A stretch of DNA of 38,176 nucleotides, taken from positions 1 through 38,176 of the forward strand of contig NZ_JPIM01000039.1 of NCBI RefSeq assembly GCF_000735195.1, written 5' to 3'. The notes beneath the pieces are model-generated. The model ran no database searches, had not been told where the DNA came from, and saw only the letters and a program-made list of their open reading frames with translations. A program made the position numbers and the translations under genes. This document shows, in pieces, positions 24,718 through 33,208 of this stretch; the stretch's first letter is position 1, and the number at the start of each line of letters is the position of its first letter. The DNA is from Chloroflexus sp. MS-G (lineage in GTDB: Bacteria > Chloroflexota > Chloroflexia > Chloroflexales > Chloroflexaceae).

Positions 24718-26409
24718 CTAATCGCTCGCTAATCGCTCGACGATCAACAACGTAATATCATCAGCCTGCGGTGCTCCGGCAGCGAATGTGTCAACCGCCG
24801 CTACCAGCCCGGTCACCAGATCGGCGGCCGATTGCTGAGCGTGAGTCTGGAGATAGGTTTGTAACCGTTCATCACTAAATAACTCGCCGGCAGGATTCAT
24901 TGCCTCCGTAATCCCATCACTAAACGCAACCAATTTTTCGCCAAGGTTAAGCTGCAATTCGTGCACATCATACGTCTGTGCGGCAATGATCCCTATCGGC
25001 AGGGAACCTTCTTGCAATTCTTCGACCAGATCGCCGTTAGGGCTAACCCGTAGCGGTGGATTATGACCGGCATTGATATAGGTCACGACACCGCTTCTCG
25101 GATCGAGCAAGCCGTAGAAGAGCGTGATAAACATGTTGGCGTCACCGTGCTCACGACAAATATAGTCGTTGGTGAGACTGACTGCATGGCGCAACACTGC
25201 TGCGCTATCGTTGCTATCACGTTGGGGCAGACCAACTGCCTGCGAGGCGGCGCGGAGCAATGATCGGCTGAGGGCAACAAACAGGGCCGCTGTTACCCCC
25301 TTGCCACAGGCGTCGGCAACTACCAACCCAACACGACCGTCAGGAAGGGTGATCGTATCGAAAAAATCACCACCGACCGCCTGTGCCCCCCGGCTGAAGC
25401 CAGCGATTCGCCAGCCTGGCGGTTGGGGAAGGACACGCGGCAAGAACGATTGCTGAATACGACGGGCGATGTCTAACTCCTCTTCGAGACGGTTGAGGCG
25501 AATCAATTCGGCCTGCGCTGCCTGTAATTGCTGATAGGCCGTTAGCAACTCGGCATTTTTGCGTTCTAGATCGTGGATCATGCGCAGATTGGTATTGCGC
25601 ACCCGACTGACAATGCTCCGCAGCATATTCATCGCCAGCGCTGGACTCGAACTGATTAGCGTGGCAAAAACGGTTTCGTTTAAGCCAACGAGACGGCTAG
25701 GTTCGATAGCACGGACTGTTGCCGAGCGCGGGCTATGGTCGATCAGGCTCATCTCGCCGATGATTTGCCCCGCCTGAAACACTTCCAGCCGCAGTTCAGT
25801 ACCGTTCACAAATGTGATCACTTCAACGGCGCCACTCAAGATCACAAAACATTCGTTACCCGGATCACCCTGATGAAACAGGACTTCCCCTGCCGCCAAC
25901 CGACACTCTGCCAGGCGCGGGGCCAGTTCGGCCAGTACTGATTCAGGCACCACCTGAAACAACGATAGGCTCCGCAAACGATCCAGCATCGTCATCGTTT
26001 TCGTGATCACTAGTTCGTTCCAACCGCTTACCGGATCGTGCCGATAATCGAGCGCGTCAGCGTATTCGCGCACAAAAAAGAGACCGAGTCCACCGACGGC
26101 CCGTTGCTCGACAACACTGCTGAGATCAGGGGGAGGTGCGTCGCGGGGGTCGAACGAGCGACCACGATCGCGAATGGTAATGGTCAGAGTTCCCTGGTCA
26201 TACTGACAAGACAGATAAATCTGATCGCGGTTGTTGTCATCATAACCATACTTGATAATATTGGTGGCAACCTCTTCGATGACCAACCGCAGGAGATATA
26301 CATAATCGTGTGACAACTGCCAGTCAGCCTCCAGTGCATCACTGAAGGCCAACAACGTAGGAATAGCGTTCCAATCTGCAAAGACACTAATTTGCCGCTG
26401 CATGCCCAT
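24718..26409 (-). CDS. Fusion of anti-sigma-type kinase, cNMP-binding domain and SpoIIE-type PP2C phosphatase
   Basis: A 563-residue cytoplasmic signalling protein. Domains in order: HATPase_c_2 kinase of RsbW/SpoIIAB type (about 1-140; N box EEVATNIIKYGY, IRDRGRSFDP, GGLGLFFVREYAD); cyclic-nucleotide-binding fold (about 150-265; GEVLFHQGDPGNECFVILSG, GQIIGEMSLIDHSPRSATV); a coiled coil (about 275-325, ERKNAELLTAYQQLQAAQAEL); and the PP2C/SpoIIE phosphatase (about 330-560; VGGDFFD, VVADACGKG, NAGHNPPL, FSDGITEA, ADDITLL). All metal Asp and ATP-box residues appear present. Kinase and phosphatase that act oppositely on a STAS partner are thus joined with a nucleotide sensor. It starts 2 bp after the HEAT-repeat gene, implying coupled translation. 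Confidence 0.92.
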   Translation of the reverse strand: MGMQRQISVFADWNAIPTLLAFSDALEADWQLSHDYVYLLRLVIEEVATNIIKYGYDDNNRDQIYLSCQYDQGTLTITIRDRGRSFDPRDAPPPDLSSVVEQRAVGGLGLFFVREYADALDYRHDPVSGWNELVITKTMTMLDRLRSLSLFQVVPESVLAELAPRLAECRLAAGEVLFHQGDPGNECFVILSGAVEVITFVNGTELRLEVFQAGQIIGEMSLIDHSPRSATVRAIEPSRLVGLNETVFATLISSSPALAMNMLRSIVSRVRNTNLRMIHDLERKNAELLTAYQQLQAAQAELIRLNRLEEELDIARRIQQSFLPRVLPQPPGWRIAGFSRGAQAVGGDFFDTITLPDGRVGLVVADACGKGVTAALFVALSRSLLRAASQAVGLPQRDSNDSAAVLRHAVSLTNDYICREHGDANMFITLFYGLLDPRSGVVTYINAGHNPPLRVSPNGDLVEELQEGSLPIGIIAAQTYDVHELQLNLGEKLVAFSDGITEAMNPAGELFSDERLQTYLQTHAQQSAADLVTGLVAAVDTFAAGAPQADDITLLIVERLASD

Positions 26410-26411
26410 CT

Positions 26412-27503
26412 CTACACGGCTAGAGGCTCAGTCGGATGCCGGCTAGGGCTAAGCGGCAACGTTGCACGGAGCTTGCGCAGACGGGTGATCGCATCAACGG
26501 CCGCTTCGTGCACATTGGGGTCGCTATCGTCAACGGCCTGGGTCAGCGCATTGAGAACAGTAGTTGTGGCGGCAGCGACCCCAAGGCGGCCAAGCGCACG
26601 CGCCGCAGCTTCACGAGCGTAAGCATCATTATCGGTAAGCATCGGGAGGAGATGTTCAATCATTTGGGTTGTACCGGCCATCTCCCCCAACTGACTGACA
26701 ACCAGCGCCGCTGCTGAGCGCACAAAACTATCGGAGTCGTCCAAACACTCAACCAGATAATCAAGCAACTGGGGAGATGCGATGCGGTCACGTAGTTGTC
26801 CTAATGTCCGTGCAGCCGCAAAACGGGTCTCCAGATCGCAGTCGTGAATAGCCAGTCGAATGAGGGTCTTCACCAACGGTTGTGGTGGGATACCAGCAAT
26901 CAGACCCAGCATACGAGCAGCGGCTGCTCGCACGTGTGAGGCACTATCACTCAGACCATCGTGAAGCAGGACAAGATCAGCAGCGGTATAGTGACCTTCG
27001 CGCACGCGCAGGCGACGAATTGCTTCGTAACGGCTCTGCCAACCGGGGTCTTGCAATTGACGACGTAACTGTTCAAAATCACCGCTCTCAAAAGTATCAA
27101 GTTCAGCGAGCAGTGTTAACCGCAGCCATTCATCCCGCGAACTATTAAGCCGTTGGCGAGCGAGATGAATGACATTCAATGTTAGCAAGATTTCTTCAAT
27201 GGTAAGGCGCAACTCAGGGCGCGACCGTAGCTCACGTTCAATGAGATGAGATACCTGGTAACGCCAATGACCGGCACGTCGCACGATATGATTAGCGCCA
27301 GGTCCACGCGAAATGTCGGCTAGCGTTAAGACAGCCGCTACCGGTTCTTCATGAAATGCAATGAGAAACGGCTCAAGTGTGCGCAGGGCAAGGAAACCGA
27401 GCACGGTACTGACCCCAGCAATCTGAATCTCTTGCCGCGGGTTACGGGCAAAGTTATTAAATCGTTCCGCTATCTGCTGCCGCCATGTCTCACGATCAAA
27501 CAT
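26412..27503 (-). CDS. HEAT-repeat protein
   Basis: A 363-residue protein. Residues about 165-345 contain at least five HEAT/PBS-lyase-type helical repeats, each with a D(S/N)D...VR/VHEAAARALG-like core. Examples are LSDSASHVRAAAARMLG, IHDCDLETRFAAARTLG, LDDSDSFVRSAAALVVS, LTDNDAYAREAAARALG and VDDSDPNVHEAAVDAIT. The N-terminal part (about 25-65, VSTVLGFLALRTLEPFLIAF) has a hydrophobic helix that may sit on or in the membrane. HEAT arrays usually act as protein-binding scaffolds. Its 2-bp spacing from the kinase-phosphatase fusion suggests it anchors or tunes that switch (inference). AAAGGAG lies 6 nt before the ATG. Confidence 0.88.
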   Translation of the reverse strand: MFDRETWRQQIAERFNNFARNPRQEIQIAGVSTVLGFLALRTLEPFLIAFHEEPVAAVLTLADISRGPGANHIVRRAGHWRYQVSHLIERELRSRPELRLTIEEILLTLNVIHLARQRLNSSRDEWLRLTLLAELDTFESGDFEQLRRQLQDPGWQSRYEAIRRLRVREGHYTAADLVLLHDGLSDSASHVRAAAARMLGLIAGIPPQPLVKTLIRLAIHDCDLETRFAAARTLGQLRDRIASPQLLDYLVECLDDSDSFVRSAAALVVSQLGEMAGTTQMIEHLLPMLTDNDAYAREAAARALGRLGVAAATTTVLNALTQAVDDSDPNVHEAAVDAITRLRKLRATLPLSPSRHPTEPLAV

Positions 27504-27686
27504 TGGCAGCTCCTTTCCCCTGCGCTACGATCGCAGATTTCTGTCCGTATATACTTGTAGTATAGCATGCCAGCGTACAATGATACAGTACTTTGGTACT
27601 ATTCTCGGATTGCAAAACTATTACAACTAGCAAGCTCACCGTCTTGTGGTAAGATACCGCAGGAAGCAGATATTTATGAAGGTTGT

Positions 27687-27878
27687 ATGACACAAACACC
27701 AGAAGACCCTGACGTTACGACCAGCATTCGCCGTGTACGCCGCGGCTGCATCATGATGGCAATTATCGTCATCGCAATGACGATTTTTCTCATCAGTGCG
27801 ACGGGAAATCTGGCCTTCTCTCTACTCTTGTTCGTGGCTGCTTCCCTGCTCGCGTTAGCCTTTTTTGTGGTGCGGTGA
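27687..27878 (+). CDS. Small two-helix membrane protein
   Basis: A 63-residue protein of no recognised family. A polar N-terminus (MTQTPEDPDVTTSIRRVRRG) precedes two hydrophobic stretches, CIMMAIIVIAMTIFLIS and LAFSLLLFVAASLLALAFFV, separated by a short ATGN turn. This is consistent with a helical hairpin in the membrane. The start is supported by AAGG 4 nt before the ATG; a 40-residue upstream extension has no ribosome site. It is followed after 8 bp by another tiny membrane protein gene on the same strand, so the two form a pair. The function is unknown. Confidence 0.62.
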   Translation: MTQTPEDPDVTTSIRRVRRGCIMMAIIVIAMTIFLISATGNLAFSLLLFVAASLLALAFFVVR

Positions 27879-27886
27879 GGCTTTCC

Positions 27887-28042
27887 ATGTCACCAGTCTA
27901 TCGCCGTGCGCTCCTGGCCGTTCTTGGGTTAGTGTTCGTCCTTATCTCTGTCGTCGTCGCCTTTCAGCAACCGTTTGGGCTGTGGCATTGGTTTTGGCTG
28001 GCGCTGGCCGGATTGTGTCTGTTTGGTGTCCGCCGCCAGTAA
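27887..28042 (+). CDS. Very small hydrophobic membrane protein
   Basis: A 51-residue reading frame. It starts MSPVYRRALLAVLGLVFVLI and continues SVVVAFQQPFGLWHWF, WLALAGLCLFGVRRQ, then stops. It has two hydrophobic helices split by the QQPFG turn, with positively charged residues at both ends (RR near the start, RR before the stop). This charge pattern and its close spacing (8 bp) after the 63-residue membrane protein suggest a real coding pair. GTGAGG is placed 6 nt before the ATG. No family is recognised. Confidence 0.5.
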   Translation: MSPVYRRALLAVLGLVFVLISVVVAFQQPFGLWHWFWLALAGLCLFGVRRQ

Positions 28043-28390
28043 AGTGTGGGGTAACAACTCAGGATGCACAGGTTGCGGCGGATCAGACACTCGCTGTCGT
28101 GTCCCGACACTTTTCCCCTGGCGCCCTATTCGTCCCTCTTGCCTCCGTTTTAACGTTCGATCATCGCAGAAGAGCCAAATCTGCCTCCCTGTGCACACCA
28201 GACCCCATTTGCACGATTGCTCAATCTTCGCTATAATAAGGATTGGAATTTCCCCACCCCATAGGACATACCGAAAAAACGGTGATGTCTTTAAAGAAAT
28301 AACGAGTTCGTGACACTCAATACATCGCGCAGCGGTGCGTATCTGCTTTGCGCATTATCAAAGAGGATATGCATCATCGATGAGGATCGC
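28043..28390. other. Leader region of the liv-type operon
   Basis: No gene is supported. It holds the promoter at 28209-28237 and a roughly 150-base untranslated leader before livG. No riboswitch or attenuator was recognised in it. Confidence 0.5.
28209..28237 (+). promoter_or_regulatory. Strong sigma-70-type promoter of the liv/acyl-CoA ligase operon
   Basis: TTGCAC, 17 bp, TATAAT, the last hexamer matching consensus perfectly. livG starts about 150 bp further on. Confidence 0.75.
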
Positions 28391-29194
28391 ATGACACATC
28401 ATGATTCAACCACGCTACCAGCACCGCAAATGGAGATTGACCACGTCGGGCTGAGCTTTGGTGGCGTGCGAGCGCTCCTTTCGATCACATTCAATATCTA
28501 TCCCGGAACAATTCAGGCAATCATCGGGCCTAACGGCGCTGGCAAGACCAGCCTGCTCAACTGCATTAGCGGGCTATACCGTCCGCAGGAGGGCCAAATT
28601 CGCTTTGAAGGACGGAACATCATTGGCCTGCCGCCACACCAGATTGCCCGGCTGGGGATTGCACGCTCCTTCCAGAATATTGAGCTGTTTCGCCACATGA
28701 CTGTTGTCGATAACCTGATGCTCGGTCGACACATCCACATGCGCAGTGGGGTCTTAAGTGGCGGTTTCTATTGGGGACGGGCCCAGCGTGAAGAGGTTGA
28801 GCACCGCGAGTTTGTCGAGCAGGTAATCGATCTGCTCGAAATTCAATCGATTCGTAAGAAGATGGTCGGCGCGCTCTCGTATGGGTTGCAAAAGCGCGTT
28901 GAACTGGGGCGGGCGCTGGCCATGAATCCACGCCTGTTGCTCCTTGACGAGCCAATGGCCGGAATGAATAGCGAAGAAAAAGAGGATATGGCCCGCTTCA
29001 TCCTCGACATCAACGAAGAGTACGGTACAACGATTGTCCTGATCGAGCACGATATGGGTGTCGTTATGGATATTAGTGACCGGGTAGCAGTGCTCGAATT
29101 TGGGCAACTGATTGCATACGGTACGCCAGCCGAGGTACGGAGCGATCCGAAAGTGATTGACGCTTATCTTGGTCGGGAACACGCGATAGTGTAG
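28391..29194 (+). CDS. livG: Branched-chain-amino-acid-type ABC transporter ATP-binding protein (LivG-like)
   Basis: A 267-residue ATPase of the LivG type in the HAAT importer family. It shows Walker A GPNGAGKT, LivG features such as GIARSFQNIELFRHMTVVDNLMLGRH, an atypical signature LSYGLQKRVELGRAL, Walker B LLLLDEP and MAGMNSEEKEDMA. The switch His is in LIEHDMGVVM. The C-terminus (ISDRVAVLEFGQLIAYGTPAEV) is characteristic. The ATG at 28391 was chosen for GAGG 5 nt upstream. First gene of a seven-gene operon. Given the adjacent ligases, the solute is likely a carboxylate rather than leucine; the symbol denotes the family only. Confidence 0.93.
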   Translation: MTHHDSTTLPAPQMEIDHVGLSFGGVRALLSITFNIYPGTIQAIIGPNGAGKTSLLNCISGLYRPQEGQIRFEGRNIIGLPPHQIARLGIARSFQNIELFRHMTVVDNLMLGRHIHMRSGVLSGGFYWGRAQREEVEHREFVEQVIDLLEIQSIRKKMVGALSYGLQKRVELGRALAMNPRLLLLDEPMAGMNSEEKEDMARFILDINEEYGTTIVLIEHDMGVVMDISDRVAVLEFGQLIAYGTPAEVRSDPKVIDAYLGREHAIV

Positions 29195-29246
29195 GAATCC
29201 ACAACCTGTCAGTACTGATTACCAGATCTGACACGCGGGTGAGACA

Positions 29247-31196
29247 ATGATCCAAATACCAGAGACTACACTTCCACGGCTGTTGTTTCAGAATGCCGAA
29301 CGTTTCGGTGACAAGGTCGCTCTGCGTGAAAAGGATTACGGCATTTGGCAGACAGTCACCTGGCGGCAGTTTGCCGATCATGTACGTGCCTTTGCGATGG
29401 GCCTCTATGCGCTTGGCGTGCGACGCGGTGATGTGGTCGCCATTCTGGGAGATAACCGTCCTGAATGGCTGTACGCCGAGTTTGCTGCTCAGAGTATTGG
29501 CGCTATGTCCATCGGCGTCTACCAGGACTCAGTTGCCGAAGAGGTTTATTACACCGTCTCAGCCGCAGAAGCAAAGGTGATTGTCGTCGAGGATCAGGAG
29601 CAGGTCGATAAAATTATCGAAATCTGGCCACGGCTCCAAGGTGTTCTCAAGGTTATCTATTACGAACCGAAGGGAATGCGGAATTACCGTCAACCCTACC
29701 TTGCCTACTTTCCTGATATTGAAGAGCTTGGCCGGAAGTTTGATCGCGAGCATCCCGGTCTGTTTGAAGCTGAGCTGGCCGCCGGCAAGCCCGATGATGT
29801 AGCCATTCTGTCTACTACTTCGGGAACCACCGGTAAACCAAAGCTGGCGATGTTGACCCATCGCAATATGATCAGTCAGGGCGCCGGTTTGCTTGCCGTT
29901 GACCCACTTGGCCCAGATGATGAGTTTGTTAGTTTCTTGCCGCTGGCATGGGTAGGTGAGCAGATGGTAACCGTCGCTGCCGGAATGCAGTGCGGATTCA
30001 CCATCAACTTCCCCGAGTCGGCCAGTACGGTGCAAGAAAATATTCGCGAGATTGGGCCGCGGGTGATGTTCTCACCGCCCCGTATCTGGGAGAATATGCT
30101 GTCGCAGGTGCAGGTAAAAATTCAAGACACCACACCACTGAAGCGAGCAATCTTTGAATGGGCTATGAAGCAGGGATACGAGATGGCCGATACCCGTTTT
30201 AGTGGGAAGCAGCCCGATTTCTGGTTGCGCCTGCGCTATGCTCTTGCTCGCCTGCTAGTGTTCGAGATGTTAAAAGACCATCTCGGTTTGCGCTTCCTCA
30301 AACGAGCTTATACCGGTGGCGCTGCACTCGGCCCTGATGTCTTCCGCTTCTACCACGCAATTGGCGTCAACCTGAAGCAGGTTTATGGTCAGACTGAAAG
30401 CGCTGGCCTGAGTGTGATCCACCGTGATGGTCAGATTAAGTTTCAAACGGTCGGTACGCCACTGCCAAACACGCAGATACGGATTGCCGAAAATGGAGAA
30501 ATCCTGGTCAAGAGTCCGTCAGTCTTCGTGGGCTACTACCGCAATCCGGAAGCCACTGCCGAAGCACTGGAAGATGGCTGGTTGCACAGTGGCGATGCCG
30601 GTTACTTCGATGAAGACGGTCATCTGATCGTGATTGACCGAGCGAAAGATGTAATGACGCTGCACGATGGCACGAGGTTCTCGCCCCAATTCATTGAAAA
30701 TAAGCTCAAGTTTAGCCCGTACATCAAAGAGGCGGTGGTGTTCGGCGGCGACTGGCCCTTCGTGACGGCGATGATCAACATCGATTTTGCGAATGTCGGC
30801 AAGTGGGCGGAAAATGCGCAGATCTCATATACAACGTATACCGATCTGTCTCAGAAACCGCAAGTCTACGCTCTGATCCGTAAAGATGTTGAACGAGCGA
30901 ACGCCGATCTCCCGCCAGCCGCACGAATTCGCCGCTTTCTGTTGCTGCATAAAGAGCTTGACGCCGACGACGGTGAATTAACGCGGACTCGTAAGGTTCG
31001 CCGTCGATTGGTTGCGCAACGCTATCAGGAGATTGTCGAAGCCCTGTACAGCGATCAGGACGAACTGGAGATTGAGACGACGATTACCTATCAGGATGGC
31101 CGTACAGCACTCATCAAGACGCGCCTGCACATCGAGGAAATAGACGATCCAACGGTGTCAATACCGACCTCGGCATCACGTGTGGCATCTCACTGA
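29247..31196 (+). CDS. AMP-forming acyl-CoA synthetase (long-chain fatty acid type)
   Basis: A 649-residue ANL-superfamily ligase that forms acyl-AMP from a carboxylic acid and ATP, then acyl-CoA. The P-loop motif is STTSGTTGKPKLAMLTH. Other motifs are YTGGAALGPDVFRFYHAIG, VYGQTESAGL (A5-like), GWLHSGDAGYFDEDGHLIVIDRAKD (ATP-binding Asp) and LTRTRKVRRR, the C-terminal catalytic Lys region. The protein is of the FadD15/AMP-synthetase length class with an N-terminal WRQFADHVRAFAMGLYALG segment. It lies between livG and livH in one operon, pointing to activation of the imported solute. Chain length and nature of the acid are not visible. Confidence 0.92.
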   Translation: MIQIPETTLPRLLFQNAERFGDKVALREKDYGIWQTVTWRQFADHVRAFAMGLYALGVRRGDVVAILGDNRPEWLYAEFAAQSIGAMSIGVYQDSVAEEVYYTVSAAEAKVIVVEDQEQVDKIIEIWPRLQGVLKVIYYEPKGMRNYRQPYLAYFPDIEELGRKFDREHPGLFEAELAAGKPDDVAILSTTSGTTGKPKLAMLTHRNMISQGAGLLAVDPLGPDDEFVSFLPLAWVGEQMVTVAAGMQCGFTINFPESASTVQENIREIGPRVMFSPPRIWENMLSQVQVKIQDTTPLKRAIFEWAMKQGYEMADTRFSGKQPDFWLRLRYALARLLVFEMLKDHLGLRFLKRAYTGGAALGPDVFRFYHAIGVNLKQVYGQTESAGLSVIHRDGQIKFQTVGTPLPNTQIRIAENGEILVKSPSVFVGYYRNPEATAEALEDGWLHSGDAGYFDEDGHLIVIDRAKDVMTLHDGTRFSPQFIENKLKFSPYIKEAVVFGGDWPFVTAMINIDFANVGKWAENAQISYTTYTDLSQKPQVYALIRKDVERANADLPPAARIRRFLLLHKELDADDGELTRTRKVRRRLVAQRYQEIVEALYSDQDELEIETTITYQDGRTALIKTRLHIEEIDDPTVSIPTSASRVASH

Positions 31197-31216
31197 CTGG
31201 TTATACGGAGAAGGTT

Positions 31217-32098
31217 ATGGATCGGTTTATCCAACTGGCGCTCAGCGGGATTGCAAATGGCGCAATCTTTGCGCTGGTTGCGCTCGGTTTTGTCTTGATT
31301 TACAAGAGTAGTGATGTGATCAACTTCGCCCAAGGTGAGCTGCTGTTGATCGGTGCGTATCTGACTTACGCTATGGTTGAGCAATTTGGCCTCTGGTGGC
31401 CGGTGGGTGTGATCGTTGCCGTGGTACTGGCAGCATTGGTTGGAGTGCTCATCGAACAGTTAGTGCTGCGCCCCCTGATCGGTGAACCGGTGATCTCGGT
31501 GATTATGGTTACGATTGGCCTTTCTTCACTCCTGCGCGCAATCGTCGGTGCAATCTGGGGCACAACCCCACGCCCAGCACCACAGTTTTTACCAACCGAC
31601 ACGGTGACAATACTAGGTGCCAATGTCAGCATTGATCGCATCTGGGCATTCGTCCTGGCAATTACGCTCTTCGTTATTTTGACCCTCTTTTTCCGCTATA
31701 GCCGTGAAGGTATTGCCATGCGTGCCGTGGCTGATGATCAGCAGGCGGCACTCAGTATGGGAATCAGCGTCAAAAAGGTGTGGGCCGTGGCGTGGGCAAT
31801 CGCTGCTATCACGGCAGCCGTTGGCGGCATCCTGTTGATGAGCATCTTTGGTGGCGTATCGGGAACCATCGCACGGGTTGGCCTGATCGTCTTTCCGGTC
31901 GTTATTCTTGGCGGTCTCGATAGTATCCCAGGTGCAATTATTGGCGGACTGATCATCGGTCTGCTGCAATCGTTTGCCGGTGGCTATCTCCCCCCGGAAT
32001 GGGGTTTAGGCGAAGTGGTCCCGTTCATTGTCCTCTTGTTGATCCTATTGGTGCGACCGTATGGGCTGTTTGGGCAGCGGATCATCGAACGGGTGTAA
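31217..32098 (+). CDS. livH: Branched-chain-amino-acid-type ABC transporter permease (LivH-like)
   Basis: A 293-residue permease with about eight membrane helices. LivH-type signatures are GIANGAIFALVALGFVLIYKSSDVINFAQGELLLIGAY at the N-terminus, REGIAMRAVADDQQAALSMGI in the cytoplasmic loop that contacts the ATPase, and GGLDSIPGAIIGGLIIGLLQ near the end. GGAGAAGG precedes the ATG, and it begins 20 bp after the acyl-CoA synthetase gene. It pairs with the LivM-like permease downstream to form the channel. Confidence 0.94.
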   Translation: MDRFIQLALSGIANGAIFALVALGFVLIYKSSDVINFAQGELLLIGAYLTYAMVEQFGLWWPVGVIVAVVLAALVGVLIEQLVLRPLIGEPVISVIMVTIGLSSLLRAIVGAIWGTTPRPAPQFLPTDTVTILGANVSIDRIWAFVLAITLFVILTLFFRYSREGIAMRAVADDQQAALSMGISVKKVWAVAWAIAAITAAVGGILLMSIFGGVSGTIARVGLIVFPVVILGGLDSIPGAIIGGLIIGLLQSFAGGYLPPEWGLGEVVPFIVLLLILLVRPYGLFGQRIIERV

Positions 32099-32127
32099 CC
32101 CGACACGTAGAGATGAGGGTGTGAACG

Positions 32128-33186
32128 ATGCAAAGTGGAACCTTTCACACAACATACGCCAGTGATGTCAGTCTACGCCCATACTGGCCGCAACGGATAC
32201 GGATCGTCGTGGTGTTGGTGGCAGCGCTGATCTTCCCGTGGTTTGCCGACCGCTACTGGCTTAACTTAGCCAACACTATTGCAATTGCTGCTATCGGTGC
32301 TATCGGCTTGAATATTCTGGTAGGTTATACCGGTCAGATCAGTATCGGTCATGGTGGCTTCCTGGCGGTTGGTGCCTACACTGCCGGTCTGCTGGCCGTT
32401 CATCTTGGTACCCCGATGTGGTTAACCATTCCTATTGCCAGTTTCTTCACTGCTGCTGTTGGCGCCTTCTTCGGGTTGCCATCACTCCGCTTAAAGGGTT
32501 TGTATCTCGCTATCGCCACCCTGGCCTCACAAGAGATTATTATCTGGTTGCTTACCCACGGCAAACTGCTCGGTATTGGTGAGTCGCTTTCCCTGCCACG
32601 AGCAACAAATAATCTGTTTGGTTTACCGATTGAATGGCTGGGGAACAACGACTTCGCTTTCTACTGGATATGCCTTGTGTTCTTGATTTTTACCGTCATT
32701 TTTGTCAGTAATCTCTTCCGTACTCGTACCGGACGTGCGTTTGTGGCGATTCGTGATCAAGACATTGCCGCTCAGGTCATCGGTGTTGATCTGTTCCGCT
32801 ATAAGCTCCTGGCCTTTGCTACCTCGTCATTCTTTGCCGGTTTAGCTGGCGCCCTGACTGCCCACTATCGCGGTGTCATTTCCTGGGAACGCTTTACTAT
32901 CGATACCAGCATTCTCTACCTGGCAATGATTATTATCGGCGGCCTGGGAAGCGTCTCGGGTTCGATCTACGGCGCAGCTTTTATGGTGCTACTGCCGGCG
33001 TTCCTCTCTAACATCGCCCGTGCGCTCAGTGGCATTGTTCCCGACATTAACTCGTATTTGCCGTATTTGCAACAAGGAGCATTTGGGTTAGCGATCATCC
33101 TCTTCCTGATCTTCGAGCCTGAAGGCATTGTCAAGATGTGGCGGAATGTTAAAGATTATTTCCGGCTATGGCCGTTTAGTTATTGA
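32128..33186 (+). CDS. livM: Branched-chain-amino-acid-type ABC transporter permease (LivM-like)
   Basis: A 352-residue permease with about ten membrane helices. LivM hallmarks are ALIFPWFADRYWLNLANTIAIAAIGAIGLNILVGYTGQISIGHGGFLAVGAYTAG near residues 35-90, GRAFVAIRDQDIAAQVIGVDLFRYKLLAFATSSFFAGLAGAL in the ATPase-contact loop, and MIIIGGLGSVSGSIYGAAF. GAGGGTG precedes the ATG. The binding-protein gene begins 22 bp further on. Confidence 0.94.
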   Translation: MQSGTFHTTYASDVSLRPYWPQRIRIVVVLVAALIFPWFADRYWLNLANTIAIAAIGAIGLNILVGYTGQISIGHGGFLAVGAYTAGLLAVHLGTPMWLTIPIASFFTAAVGAFFGLPSLRLKGLYLAIATLASQEIIIWLLTHGKLLGIGESLSLPRATNNLFGLPIEWLGNNDFAFYWICLVFLIFTVIFVSNLFRTRTGRAFVAIRDQDIAAQVIGVDLFRYKLLAFATSSFFAGLAGALTAHYRGVISWERFTIDTSILYLAMIIIGGLGSVSGSIYGAAFMVLLPAFLSNIARALSGIVPDINSYLPYLQQGAFGLAIILFLIFEPEGIVKMWRNVKDYFRLWPFSY

Positions 33187-33208
33187 GGTGTGTAGCAAGG
33201 AGGATGGT

